45,250 nt of DNA, taken from assembly GCA_964552035.1 (NCBI GenBank), contig CAZKFN010000008.1:1-45250 (forward strand), written 5' to 3'. Positions 16,733 to 25,322 of this stretch are shown here, one piece after another. Every line of letters starts with the position of its first letter. Within the stretch, counting starts at the first letter, position 1. This DNA comes from CAZKFN01 sp964552035 (lineage in GTDB: Bacteria > Bacteroidota > Bacteroidia > Flavobacteriales_E > Vicingaceae). The notes beneath the pieces were generated by a model. That model saw only the letters and a list, made by a program, of their open reading frames with translations. It searched no databases and was not told the origin of the DNA. Made by a program: the position numbers and the translations under genes.

Positions 16733-18072
16733 ACCTTAAACTTCATTCTTTGACCCCTTACTTCTTCATTAATTTCTCCCTGTTTATATACCCAATCTCC
16801 ATTGACAAAAGTGTGTTCTATACGGGCATTAAAATTTTGTCCTTCAAAAGGTGACCATGCACATTTTGCCAATATATTTTGTTGATTTACAGTCCAGGGT
16901 TTATTAAGATCCACCAAAACTAAATCAGCGAAGTAACCTTCTCGTAAATAACCCCTATCTTTTATCCTAAAACAATCGGCTACAGCATGAGCTGTTTTAT
17001 TAACAATTTCATTTAAAGAAAATACGCCTTGGCGGTTTAACTCAAAAAGTGCTGGTAAAGCATGCTGTACTAAGGGTCCACCACTTGGTGCCTTAAAATA
17101 TGTATTAGATTTTTCTGCTAAAGTGTGAGGAGCATGATCCGTTGCAATTACATCTATGGTATTATTCTTAACAGCCTGTCGAATAGCTTCTCTATCTCCT
17201 TCAGTTTTTACAGCTGGGTTCCACTTGATAAAAGTTCCTTTTTCATCATAATCTTTATCGGTAAACCAAAGATGATGAATGCAGGCTTCTGCCGTAATCC
17301 TTTTTTCTTTTAAAGGAATGTCATTTCTAAAAAGCGAGAGTTCTTTAGCCGTAGAAATATGTAAAATATGAAGTCTACTGTTATGCTTTTGTGCCAATTC
17401 AACAGCTTTTGATGAAGATAAATAGCAAGCTTCAGCACTTCTTATTATAGGGTGTAAATGAATTGGAACCTCTTCTCCATATTTTTCCCTAGCTTGAGCC
17501 ATATTACTTCGAATGGTTGCTTCATCTTCACAATGAGTAGCTATCAACATTTGGGATTCTTTAAATATTTTATCTAAAACAACCTCTTCATCTACTAACA
17601 TATTCCCAGTTGAAGAACCCATGAAAATTTTTACACCACAAACATTTTCAGCATTAGTTTTTAAAACTTCCTCTAAATTATCATTAGAAGCACCCATAAA
17701 AAAAGAGTAGTTAGCAAAGGAACTTTTCTTAGCAATTTGATATTTATTTTCTAATAATTCTTGAGTTAAAGTATTGGGAACGGTATTGGGCATTTCCATA
17801 AAAGAAGTAATTCCTCCTGCCACTGCTGCCTTAGACTCTGTATACAATTCAGCTTTGTGAGTCAATCCAGGCTCTCGAAAGTGAACTTGATCATCAATCA
17901 TTCCTGGAATTAAATATAAACCTTCGGCATTGATAATAGTTTCATTGGCTTTGCTACTCAAACCACTTTTGCTAATTTGATTTATGCGATTTTCTGCAAT
18001 GCGAAGGTCAGCCTGAAAAATTTCACCTTCATTAATAAGGTTAGCACCTTGAATTAAAATTGATTTACTCAT
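16729..18072 (-). CDS. pyrC: Dihydroorotase
   Basis: Converts N-carbamoyl-L-aspartate to dihydroorotate in pyrimidine synthesis. The protein is 447 residues from the ATG at 18072, where the family start MSKSILIQGANLI lies; an in-frame ATG at 18135 would add 21 atypical residues inside the upstream gene. The metal-site region reads MIDDQVHFREPG, with Gln62 where many amidohydrolases have the first His of HxH. To my knowledge this Gln is normal in Bacteroidota dihydroorotases. The KIFMGSSTGN, HCEDE, LHILHIS and TDHAPH blocks follow. It overlaps the upstream mannosyltransferase gene by 8 bases. Confidence 0.94.
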   Translation of the reverse strand: MSKSILIQGANLINEGEIFQADLRIAENRINQISKSGLSSKANETIINAEGLYLIPGMIDDQVHFREPGLTHKAELYTESKAAVAGGITSFMEMPNTVPNTLTQELLENKYQIAKKSSFANYSFFMGASNDNLEEVLKTNAENVCGVKIFMGSSTGNMLVDEEVVLDKIFKESQMLIATHCEDEATIRSNMAQAREKYGEEVPIHLHPIIRSAEACYLSSSKAVELAQKHNSRLHILHISTAKELSLFRNDIPLKEKRITAEACIHHLWFTDKDYDEKGTFIKWNPAVKTEGDREAIRQAVKNNTIDVIATDHAPHTLAEKSNTYFKAPSGGPLVQHALPALFELNRQGVFSLNEIVNKTAHAVADCFRIKDRGYLREGYFADLVLVDLNKPWTVNQQNILAKCAWSPFEGQNFNARIEHTFVNGDWVYKQGEINEEVRGQRMKFKV

Positions 18073-18814
18073 GGTAGTATTTACGTTTAAATTTACGCAA
18101 TGGAATAGAAGATAAACGCAATTTAATAACTCCAAAAAAAGCTTCTCTAAAAATACCTGGAGTCATTTTACTCTTTCCTTCCTGTCGATCTGTAAAAATA
18201 ATCGGTACCTCAACTACTTTAAAGCCATATTTCCATGCTTTAAATTTCATTTCAATTTGAAAAGCATATCCTTTAAATCGAATCTTTTCTAAATTAATTT
18301 TTAATAATACTGAACGGTGAAAACATTTGAATCCAGCTGTAGCATCGTGGAAAGGCATTCCTGTTATAAAGCGAACATAAGCTGATGCATAATAAGACAT
18401 TAATACTCTTCCCATTGGCCAATTGACCACATTAACTCCTTTAACATATCTAGAACCAATAGCTACATCCGCGCCATCAACCTTACATGCATGATAAAGT
18501 CTCACTAAATCTTTTGGATTGTGGCTAAAATCTGCATCCATTTCAAAAAGATAGTCGTAATTGGCATTTAACCCCCACTTAAATCCATGAATATAAGCAG
18601 TGCCTAATCCTTGTTTCCCTGACCTCTCTTCCATAAAAAGCCGATCGGGGTGCTTTTGCATTAACTCTTTAACAACATTTGCAGTGCCATCTGGCGAGTT
18701 GTCATCTACAATAAGAATATCAAATTTCTCAGGCAATGAAAATGTCTCCTCTATAATATTTTTGATATTTTCTATCTCATTATATGTAGGTATAATAACG
18801 AGTTTCTTTGCCAT
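18065..18814 (-). CDS. Polyprenol monophosphomannose synthase (DPM1-like GT2)
   Basis: A family-2 glycosyltransferase of 249 residues that transfers a sugar, usually mannose from GDP-mannose, to a polyprenyl phosphate at the cytoplasmic membrane. Motifs are IPTYNEIENI (8-17), VDDNSPDGT (36-44), the GKQGLGTAY region and the EMDADFSHNP metal-binding segment (91-100). The acceptor region AIGSRYVKG is followed by ATAGFKCFHR and FQIEMKFKAWKYGF. It lacks the C-terminal membrane helices of the longer forms, like soluble DPM1. The lipid and sugar specificity is inferred. Confidence 0.9.
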   Translation of the reverse strand: MAKKLVIIPTYNEIENIKNIIEETFSLPEKFDILIVDDNSPDGTANVVKELMQKHPDRLFMEERSGKQGLGTAYIHGFKWGLNANYDYLFEMDADFSHNPKDLVRLYHACKVDGADVAIGSRYVKGVNVVNWPMGRVLMSYYASAYVRFITGMPFHDATAGFKCFHRSVLLKINLEKIRFKGYAFQIEMKFKAWKYGFKVVEVPIIFTDRQEGKSKMTPGIFREAFFGVIKLRLSSIPLRKFKRKYYHE

Positions 18815-19323
18815 AACTTAATTAAAAACGTAAAAATAAGGATTCAAAAAATACTATTTCGTTTATCTTAGCTTAAACTTTAAAATAGTTCTGCATAAAA
18901 CTACTATACTAAGCGTTAAAAATAGAAAGAATTAACAATAAATCAAGTAGGAAGTAAAGATAGCTTATTAGTCCAAACTTTGCTGACCCTAACAGTACTT
19001 AACCGTCTCTCGTTTTGGGCAGTTTATTAAATATTTAAAGTAATCTACTTTTAAGTGCAATCCCATTTCTAAAACCCTTTAAGACCCATTCCCTAATAGG
19101 CTCATGGGTCATTGATAATCTAAGCCAACTTTTAATACTTCCTGTTGTTGTCCAACACCAGCTTCAAGGAACTTTCAGTTTTGTCAAAAGCCTTACTTTG
19201 CCCAACTTTCATTTGCATTATTTTAAGTCTTAAGACAATAAAAGGCATCACAAACAACAAAGAGGCTGCTCTAAAGGATTAACCCCTTCAATTAAAGATT
19301 CATTTATAATTAAATAAGTTAAA
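18815..19323. other. 509-base spacer without a confident gene
   Basis: No convincing gene, RNA or mobile element. Bases about 18980-19270 look less AT-rich than usual spacers. The minus strand shows short overlapping open frames, for example 38 codons from ATG 19248 to the stop at 19132, and an open stretch ending at 19035. A 7-bp inverted repeat GACCCAT/ATGGGTC (19083-19089/19104-19110) is present but lacks a T tract. This could be a decayed gene or a structured RNA; nothing here settles it. Confidence 0.4.
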
Positions 19324-19986
19324 TTATTTTTTAATAAATACATTATCCATTCCTCCAGAATCTTCGCCTACTTCAAATTCGCCTCTTATCATAAAAAAAG
19401 TAAGGTTAGACAATACTTGCTCCATTTCTGCTTTTGTTGCGGGATTATGAGGCTGAATCGGCCCATTATAAGAGTTTTTATAAGTCCCTATATACCAGCC
19501 TGGAGTATTTTCGTTGATTTTAATGGAATAATTAGTCCATTCATCTTTAGGAAAATCTGTTTGAGAATCATACATGTAAAAAAGCGTTAGGCTGTCACTT
19601 TGAAAAATGATATCTTCAAATAAAAATTGATCCTCCATTTTTGAGTTTTGAAAAAGGCTATAACTTAATGTAGCATTATAAAAATCACTTTTATCCCCCA
19701 AATAAGAGCTAGGAGCATTAAAATACCATACACCTCCCACTACATCATCTACGGCATAAATGTAACCATCTTGAACGCCTCCATCAGGAGAGTAGGATGC
19801 TGCTACATAGCCACCTTGGGCATCACCTATTATTGTCCAACCATTAGCGTCTTCTTTAAACTGATCTTGTTCAATCGTAAGCTGTTCTTGTTGGGTCGAT
19901 GGTAGCTTGTCAGAATCGTCCTTTTTGCAAGCAATAAATAAGAAACTAAAAGAACAGAAAAGAAAAGTAATTTTTAATATTTTCAT
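19324..19986 (-). CDS. Lipoprotein with laminin-B-like domain
   Basis: A 220-residue protein from the ATG at 19986 (start MKILKITFLF); the upstream in-frame ATG at 20043 would put 19 extra residues before the signal peptide. The signal peptide ends in the lipobox FIAC (Cys at about 20), followed by KKDDSD. The rest matches the laminin B (domain IV) pattern: ANGWTIIGDAQGG, then PDGGVQDGYIYAVDD, the VWYFNAPSSYLGDKS block, and a C-terminal IRGEFEVGEDSGGMDNVFI. In bacteria this domain is found on secreted, often sugar- or matrix-binding proteins. The role here is unknown, probably at the cell surface. It stands alone between two long spacers. Confidence 0.82.
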   Translation of the reverse strand: MKILKITFLFCSFSFLFIACKKDDSDKLPSTQQEQLTIEQDQFKEDANGWTIIGDAQGGYVAASYSPDGGVQDGYIYAVDDVVGGVWYFNAPSSYLGDKSDFYNATLSYSLFQNSKMEDQFLFEDIIFQSDSLTLFYMYDSQTDFPKDEWTNYSIKINENTPGWYIGTYKNSYNGPIQPHNPATKAEMEQVLSNLTFFMIRGEFEVGEDSGGMDNVFIKK

Positions 19987-20323
19987 TTTATTAATTATTA
20001 ATTTATGGTTAGACAAAAGGTAAAAGTAGCGAAACTTATTCATTTAGGACATCATTAAAACCTGGGATTAAGTTCGCTACCTTGCTCATCAAATCTTACT
20101 TAAGCTCGTTCTTTCTTGTACCTTGATAAGCATTCACTCCATATCAAACCACATCCAGCACTCTGTCTCAGCAGATTCCCATCCGGGTTAACACCCTTGT
20201 CTTCAACTAAAAATTCTCATCAAAATTAGCCCTTCAGGACTTTGATAATGGAAAACATATAACAAAAATAAAAGCCAGGATATATACGAACCCAAGCTTT
20301 TATAATTTATTCTCAAATTAATA
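19987..20323. other. 337-base spacer; unexplained central block
   Basis: Bases about 20090-20240 look richer in G+C than their surroundings and are open on the minus strand for roughly 38 codons (20216 to the TAA at 20100) without an ATG. No gene is called. The last part holds a candidate terminator for the DUF4168 pair (listed separately). Confidence 0.35.
20268..20303 (-). terminator. Possible terminator of the DUF4168-like gene pair
   Basis: On the minus strand, ATAAAAGC (20303-20296) pairs perfectly with GCTTTTAT (20275-20268) across a 20-nt loop and is followed by TTTT. It lies 21 bases past the stop of the second gene. The stem is AT-rich and the T tract short, so this is tentative. 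Confidence 0.4.
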
Positions 20324-20818
20324 TTAGTCCTGTAGCAAGATCATTATTTTTTGCTGTAATTCTACATCTTGTTGTACTATTCCTGCTATTTCTTGATAAC
20401 GTTGCATAGAAAGCCCCGCCTCACTAATCCTAATTTCCATATTTCCTACAGTTTCTTCTTGAATTTCTTCAAGCTTTGGCATCAACTTCTCAAGTTTAGC
20501 TTGCTCTTCATCTGTAACTTCAGTTTCTTGAGTGGGATTCATTTGAGCTTGTTGAATTTCAGCAAATCGTTCAAGATCGAAGTCTTCTTCTTGAATAGTC
20601 ATCACCATTTTTTCGTGGCTAATTTGATTTTCTTCTTGAACAGCTTTAAAAGCTTCTGCAAACATTTCAACTTCTTCATCAGAGATTTCAGCTGTTTTAA
20701 CACCTTGTTCATGCATTTCAGGAACTTGTTGTTGACTTTTATCAACTTGTGCTGTTGCTGTTATAAAAGTAAAAATAGCAACCAAGCTTACTCCTATTGT
20801 TTTTATACTATTTTTCAT
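20324..20818 (-). CDS. DUF4168-like exported protein
   Basis: A 164-residue protein from the ATG at 20818 (MKNSIKTIGVSL); the in-frame ATG at 20857 would place 13 residues before the signal peptide. The signal peptide ends TATAQ, with no lipobox Cys. The mature part is helical and acidic and has two similar units. The first starts ISDEEVEMFAEAF and ends ERFAEIQQA; the second starts VTDEEQAKLEKLM and ends MQRYQEIAGI. This pattern fits DUF4168. The function is unknown. It lies 38 bases after the paralogue at 20857-21384 and is probably co-transcribed with it. Confidence 0.78.
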   Translation of the reverse strand: MKNSIKTIGVSLVAIFTFITATAQVDKSQQQVPEMHEQGVKTAEISDEEVEMFAEAFKAVQEENQISHEKMVMTIQEEDFDLERFAEIQQAQMNPTQETEVTDEEQAKLEKLMPKLEEIQEETVGNMEIRISEAGLSMQRYQEIAGIVQQDVELQQKIMILLQD

Positions 20819-20856
20819 AATATTCTTTTTATTTATAATTGTTGAATAAAAATTCA

Positions 20857-21384
20857 TTATTGACTCACTCTTTCTTCTACCATCTTCTGGTATTTAGCTA
20901 GTAATTCTTCATCGGCCTGAATCTTCATTACCATATTTTCATACCATTGCTCACTTAAGCCTGCTCCATCAAGAATATCAATCATTTCTTCTTGAATTCT
21001 ATTTTGAATTTTTTCAATATTTTCATTAGCCTCATTATACCGATCTAATTCTTCACCACTTGCATCAACTTCCTTGTCGGGCATTTGCAACAATTGTTGA
21101 ATTTCTGTATATCTTCCTACCTGCATTCCAGCTTGTTCTACGGCTCCCATCATTTCTCCTTGAGCTGTTTGATTTATTTGTAAAAACTGACTTGATAAAT
21201 CTGCAAACATTTCTAACTCTTCATCAGTTATTTCTGACAATGACTCATGGTCATTCATCTCTTCTATTAAAGCCGATTCATCAATTGACTCTTCACCAAC
21301 CTCTGCGCCATCTTTTGGTGCTCTATCGCATGCTGCTAATGTGACGCATACTGCTGCAATTGCAGCAAATGATCTTAATTTCAT
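20857..21384 (-). CDS. DUF4168-like lipoprotein (tandem paralogue)
   Basis: A 175-residue protein with a signal peptide and lipobox TLAAC (Cys at about 19), then an acidic stretch. It carries the same two-unit layout as its neighbour: ITDEELEMFADLSSQF with GMQVGRYTEIQQ, then a helical segment ending GAGLSEQWYENM. The two genes are therefore tandem duplicates, one lipid-anchored and one soluble in the periplasm, which suggests related or paired roles. It is the first gene of the pair. The upstream region has only a near match to the -7 box. Confidence 0.78.
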   Translation of the reverse strand: MKLRSFAAIAAVCVTLAACDRAPKDGAEVGEESIDESALIEEMNDHESLSEITDEELEMFADLSSQFLQINQTAQGEMMGAVEQAGMQVGRYTEIQQLLQMPDKEVDASGEELDRYNEANENIEKIQNRIQEEMIDILDGAGLSEQWYENMVMKIQADEELLAKYQKMVEERVSQ

Positions 21385-21570
21385 AAGTTTTTGGTTTAAA
21401 TTTAATTTTTATAAAATCTTCTGATTATGAATAATATACTGCCAAAGTAAGCAAGTGTTTATCTTTAGCAAAAAAAGATAAGCCTTATTTTTCTTAAAGT
21501 TTACTAATCATTGAGTCAAATAGTTGCAACTTAATCAATATCATACAAGCTTAATTTAAAATGGAATGCC

Positions 21571-22335
21571 TTATTTACCTATAAAATTATTTACTAGGTT
21601 CATAAACTTTTGAGGTGATTCAGCATGAAGCCAATGTCCAACATTTTTTATTTCTTCAAGCTGATAATTTGGAAATTTTTGTGCTATTTCAAAAGCGTAC
21701 TGTGGTAAAATATAATCCGAATTACCTCCTTTTATAAAAAGGCTTTCTCCTTCATACTTCCCTTCACTAATTGCCCAATTACTTATGGCTTCTAACTCTC
21801 TTTCTAGGACAGACAAATTAAAACGCCAAGCAAAACTCTGATTCTTTGTTCGGTATAGGTTTTTCAACAAAAATTGACGAACACCAAGTTCTTTAATTTT
21901 AACAGCCAACTGTTCTTCTGCTTCCTTTCTATTTTTAATTGTTCTTATAGCTACTGATTTGAGAGCTTCTACAATTCCATAATGATGCACTTCATAACTC
22001 ACTGGTGCAATGTCAACTACAATCAACTTGGAAACTTCAGTAGGATATTTAATTGCGAATTCCATGGCGGTCTTCCCACCCATGGAATGTCCTAAAATAA
22101 TAGGTTGATGGATTCCATTTTGGGTTATTAAATTTTTTACATCATCTGCCATTATCTTATAATTGAACTCTTCAGAATGTGGTGATTTCCCATGATTTCT
22201 TTGATCGACCAACCAAACCTCATAATTTTCTGACCATTTTTTCCCTAAGGTCATCCAATTATCTAGTGAACCAAATAATCCATGTAATATAATTAAAGGC
22301 CTACCTTCACCTAACTTTTTATAATTTAACTCCAT
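21571..22335 (-). CDS. Alpha/beta hydrolase (YbfF-like esterase)
   Basis: A 254-residue alpha/beta hydrolase without a signal peptide. The oxyanion segment is LHGLFGSLDNW (17-27), the DQRNHGKSPHS block (44-54) is typical of the YbfF/EPHX-like group, and the nucleophile elbow GHSMGG has Ser84. The acid is probably the Asp in GGNSDYILPQ, and the catalytic His lies in NVGHWLHAESP near the C-terminus. The physiological ester is unknown. It begins 3 bases after the pdxJ stop, so the two form an operon. Confidence 0.9.
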   Translation of the reverse strand: MELNYKKLGEGRPLIILHGLFGSLDNWMTLGKKWSENYEVWLVDQRNHGKSPHSEEFNYKIMADDVKNLITQNGIHQPIILGHSMGGKTAMEFAIKYPTEVSKLIVVDIAPVSYEVHHYGIVEALKSVAIRTIKNRKEAEEQLAVKIKELGVRQFLLKNLYRTKNQSFAWRFNLSVLERELEAISNWAISEGKYEGESLFIKGGNSDYILPQYAFEIAQKFPNYQLEEIKNVGHWLHAESPQKFMNLVNNFIGK

Positions 22336-22338
22336 AAT

Positions 22339-23070
22339 TCATTCTCCTTTAGGTTCCCATTTTAATTCCTTTAAATACAATTGAATGGTATTTTCTAGAC
22401 CATAATATAAAGCATCCGAGATTAAGGCATGTCCGATAGAAACTTCTAATAACCCTTCGATGTTTTTTTTAAAATACCTCAAATTGTTCAAATCTAAATC
22501 ATGACCCGCATTTAAGCCCAATCCTACTTCTTTAGCTATTTGTGCAGCCATAACATAAGGTGTGATTGATTCTTCAGGGTTAATAGGGTATTCTTCAGCA
22601 TAAGGTCCAGTATACAGTTCTATCCGATCCACCCCAGTTTTAGCTGCCTCTCGAATTTGATTTTCATCCGTCTCCATAAATATGCAAGTTCTAATTCCAG
22701 CTTCCTTAAATGTTTTAAGGATGGGTTTTAAAAAATTTTTGTTCCTCAAAACATCCCAGCCCGCATTAGAAGTTAAAACATCTGGGGCATCTGGAACAAG
22801 TGTCACTTGTGTTGGTTTTATTTCTAGAACAAGCTCTATAAATTTTGGAGTTGGATACCCCTCAATATTAAATTCTGTTGTTATTTTATCTTTTATATCA
22901 TACACATCCTGATAAGTAATATGTCTTTCATCGGGCCTAGGATGTACAGTTATTCCTTCTGCTCCAAACTTTTGAGAATCAATTGCTACTTGAAGTACAT
23001 TTGGGACATTTCCGCCCCTTGCATTTCTAATTGTCGCAACTTTATTGATATTAACGCTTAATCTGCTCAT
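22339..23070 (-). CDS. pdxJ: Pyridoxine 5'-phosphate synthase
   Basis: Condenses 3-amino-2-oxopropyl phosphate with 1-deoxy-D-xylulose 5-phosphate to make the vitamin B6 ring. The 243-residue TIM-barrel protein shows the family start LSVNINKVATIRNARGG (4-20), the phosphate-site TVHPRPDERHI (about 41-51), ELYTGPYAE, and the C-terminal GLGLNAGHDLDLNNL and IGHALISDAL blocks. Its substrate, deoxyxylulose phosphate, is the product of the dxs gene at 38135. It is divergent from the CBS gene. Confidence 0.96.
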   Translation of the reverse strand: MSRLSVNINKVATIRNARGGNVPNVLQVAIDSQKFGAEGITVHPRPDERHITYQDVYDIKDKITTEFNIEGYPTPKFIELVLEIKPTQVTLVPDAPDVLTSNAGWDVLRNKNFLKPILKTFKEAGIRTCIFMETDENQIREAAKTGVDRIELYTGPYAEEYPINPEESITPYVMAAQIAKEVGLGLNAGHDLDLNNLRYFKKNIEGLLEVSIGHALISDALYYGLENTIQLYLKELKWEPKGE

Positions 23071-23102
23071 GATATTTATGTAATATTGTATAATCTTTGC
23101 CC

Positions 23103-23110
23103 CAAAGTTA
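23103..23110 (-). promoter_or_regulatory. -7 box for pdxJ and the hydrolase
   Basis: Minus-strand TAACTTTG matches TAnnTTTG and ends 32 nt before the pdxJ ATG at 23070. No TTG is seen at -33. Confidence 0.4.
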
Positions 23111-23139
23111 ATTTAATAATATATATAGAACTCCTTGTA

Positions 23140-23808
23140 ATGCTAGCAATTGATTTAATTAGCGACGAAATTCCTCCTATTAAGATAACCGACAAGGTTA
23201 AAAATGGTTTAAGGTGGATGGAAGATTTTAAAGTAACTGAATTGCCTTTAGTTGACGGAAACAAATTTTTAGGTTCAATTAGTGAAGAAGAACTTCTAAA
23301 CCATGCTAATCCCGAAGCAAAAATTAAAGATTCTAAAACCTCATTGGCTATTCAAGATGTTTATGTTTTCCAACATCAACATATTTATGAGCTTATCGCA
23401 AAAATAAGTCAGTTTAAACTGAGCACGATTGCTGTGATAGATGAAAAAAGGAATTTTATAGGGTTGATTGACTTACCTATTATAATGCGAAGCATCTCAA
23501 AGTTAAATGCAATGAAAGATCCAGGAGGGATTTTAGAGTTAGAACTTAACGTCAACGATTACTCTTTAGCTGAAATTTCTAACATTGTAGAGAGTAATGG
23601 TGCCAAAATTCTTAGTTCATACATCTATACCTATGACGATTCTACAAAAATGAATGTGACTATAAAAGTTAATAAATCAGACTTGTCTGCAATCTTACAA
23701 ACTTTTGAACGATACAATTATAATGTGGCTGCTTTTTTCCATAAAAGCCCAATGGAAGATGACATTAAAAAGCGTTATGAAGCCTTTGTTCACTACCTCA
23801 ACATTTGA
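23140..23808 (+). CDS. CBS-domain protein
   Basis: A 222-residue cytoplasmic protein from the ATG at 23140 (MLAIDLISDEIPP); the in-frame ATG at 23086 would add 18 residues of low likelihood. Two CBS motifs cover about residues 1-125, with the VTELPLVDGNKFLGSIS and LSTIAVIDEKRNFIGLID repeats. A C-terminal ACT-like part follows (LELELNVNDYSLAEISNIVE). Such proteins bind adenosyl ligands; the partner is unknown. It starts the long plus-strand envelope cluster, 6 bases before the POTRA/barrel gene, with nadK further downstream. Confidence 0.86.
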   Translation: MLAIDLISDEIPPIKITDKVKNGLRWMEDFKVTELPLVDGNKFLGSISEEELLNHANPEAKIKDSKTSLAIQDVYVFQHQHIYELIAKISQFKLSTIAVIDEKRNFIGLIDLPIIMRSISKLNAMKDPGGILELELNVNDYSLAEISNIVESNGAKILSSYIYTYDDSTKMNVTIKVNKSDLSAILQTFERYNYNVAAFFHKSPMEDDIKKRYEAFVHYLNI

Positions 23809-23814
23809 TCTAAA

Positions 23815-25248
23815 ATGAAGAGAGCAAGTTTGCTTTTTTTATCATTTTTATTTTCAACGATTTCATATAGCCAAGCTTTTAAGATTGATACAGTTGCTAT
23901 TGATAGCAATATGTATAAAAGCGCTATAAAAGTTATTTCGGATATTAAAATTATTGGAAATAAAACGACTAAGTCACAAATCATCCATAGAGAATTAAAT
24001 TTTAAAACCAACGACACCTTAACGAATACTCTATTTATATATGCTCTTGAACAATCGAGAAAAAATTTACTCAATACTTCACTTTTTAATTTTGTTAAAA
24101 TTGATTGGGCAATTATTGATTCTATTCAAACACAAATAATTGTTAACCTTCAAGAGCGCTGGTACACCTTTCCTGCCCCAATCTTTGAAATTGATGACAA
24201 CAATTTTAATACATGGTGGAAAAGCAAGGATTTTTCAAGACTTAATTATGGATTACAACTTACCCAATATAACTTTAGAGGAAGAAAAGAAAAACTCAGC
24301 TTTGTTGCTCAGTTTGGATTTACAGAGCGATACATTCTCAACTATGACATTCCCTATATCACTAAAAATCAAAAAGGAGGATTGTCGTTTAATTTTTCTT
24401 ATAATCGAAGGGATAAAATAGCCTATGCCTCAGAGAATAATAAACGCTTAGAGTATAAAAATATAGAGGGAAATGCATTGCGCAATTATTCAGCTGGAAT
24501 AACCTATCAATACAGACCGGCAATATATAATACTCATAGACTTGGCGCTGCTTATGATTTTATTAGTATAGAAGACACCATTAGAAAGCTCAATCCAGAG
24601 TACTTAGGTAACTTTAGCAGAGAGAAGCAATATTTTAGCATCTATTATACCTTTACCCATGATGAGAGAGATTCCAAAAACTTCCCTTTAAGTGGAATGT
24701 ATTTTCAATTTTATATCCGAAAATTTGGTTTAGGTATTTTTGACAATGACATTAATTTAACAGATGTTCAGTTTCAACTTAAAAAATTCATTCCCCTTAA
24801 TCACAGATTTTTCTTAGCCGGAGGGATAAGAGGTGCAGCAACTTCTAGTAAAGACCAACCTTACATATTGCAAAATGGAATGGGTTATAGCCCTGCTTTT
24901 ACTTTGCGTGCTTATGAATATTATGTCATCGATGGCCAAAATCTCGGTATTGTAAAAGCAGAAATTAAGTATCAAATTATTCAACCCAAGGAATTTAGTT
25001 TAAAACTCATTCCTCTTAAAAAATTTCAACGGTTCCACTATTCACTTTATGGAAGTGTATTTTCAGATGTTGGATATATAGAAGACAAATATGGATTTAT
25101 TGATAATAAATTAGCAAATGATTTACAATACAGTTATGGAGTAGGATTAAACTTTGTTAGTTATTATGATATAGTTATACGCAGTGAATTGTCTTTTAAC
25201 AAAAAAGGAGAAAGTGGTGTATTTCTTCACTTTGTTGCCCCTATCTAG
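23815..25248 (+). CDS. Outer-membrane protein of the BamA/TamA superfamily (short POTRA form)
   Basis: A 477-residue exported protein. Signal peptide 1-19 ends ISYSQ, and one POTRA-like unit covers about 38-115 (IKIIGNKTTKSQIIHREL, then NLLNTSLFNFVKI). A C-terminal outer-membrane beta-barrel follows with alternating aromatic strands. Key pieces include the NFPLSGMYFQF strand and a C-terminal aromatic-hydrophobic strand SGVFLHFVAPI. It is shorter than full BamA, which is encoded at 28834. The role may be in insertion or export of outer-membrane or surface components. It is 6 bases from the CBS gene. Confidence 0.85.
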   Translation: MKRASLLFLSFLFSTISYSQAFKIDTVAIDSNMYKSAIKVISDIKIIGNKTTKSQIIHRELNFKTNDTLTNTLFIYALEQSRKNLLNTSLFNFVKIDWAIIDSIQTQIIVNLQERWYTFPAPIFEIDDNNFNTWWKSKDFSRLNYGLQLTQYNFRGRKEKLSFVAQFGFTERYILNYDIPYITKNQKGGLSFNFSYNRRDKIAYASENNKRLEYKNIEGNALRNYSAGITYQYRPAIYNTHRLGAAYDFISIEDTIRKLNPEYLGNFSREKQYFSIYYTFTHDERDSKNFPLSGMYFQFYIRKFGLGIFDNDINLTDVQFQLKKFIPLNHRFFLAGGIRGAATSSKDQPYILQNGMGYSPAFTLRAYEYYVIDGQNLGIVKAEIKYQIIQPKEFSLKLIPLKKFQRFHYSLYGSVFSDVGYIEDKYGFIDNKLANDLQYSYGVGLNFVSYYDIVIRSELSFNKKGESGVFLHFVAPI

Positions 25249-25322
25249 GTAGAGATAAATTTTTAATTATTTTAATTCGTTTAATTAAACATTACCTTTA
25301 CCTCCTATTTATTATTCCAATT

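Noticed and set aside
17922..17960. Loss of the first metal-binding His in dihydroorotase (Gln62)
   Set aside because: Bacteroidota dihydroorotases of this type usually have the same DDQVHFREPG sequence, so it is not a defect.
17938..18135. Longer dihydroorotase starting at 18135
   Set aside because: The extra 21 residues lie inside the mannosyltransferase gene and do not resemble the family; ATG 18072 gives the usual start.
20369..20845. A 158-codon plus-strand open frame opposite the DUF4168-like gene
   Set aside because: It is antisense to a gene with a clear signal peptide and repeats; its composition (many Phe, Leu, Ser) is that of a reversed Glu/Gln-rich coding strand.
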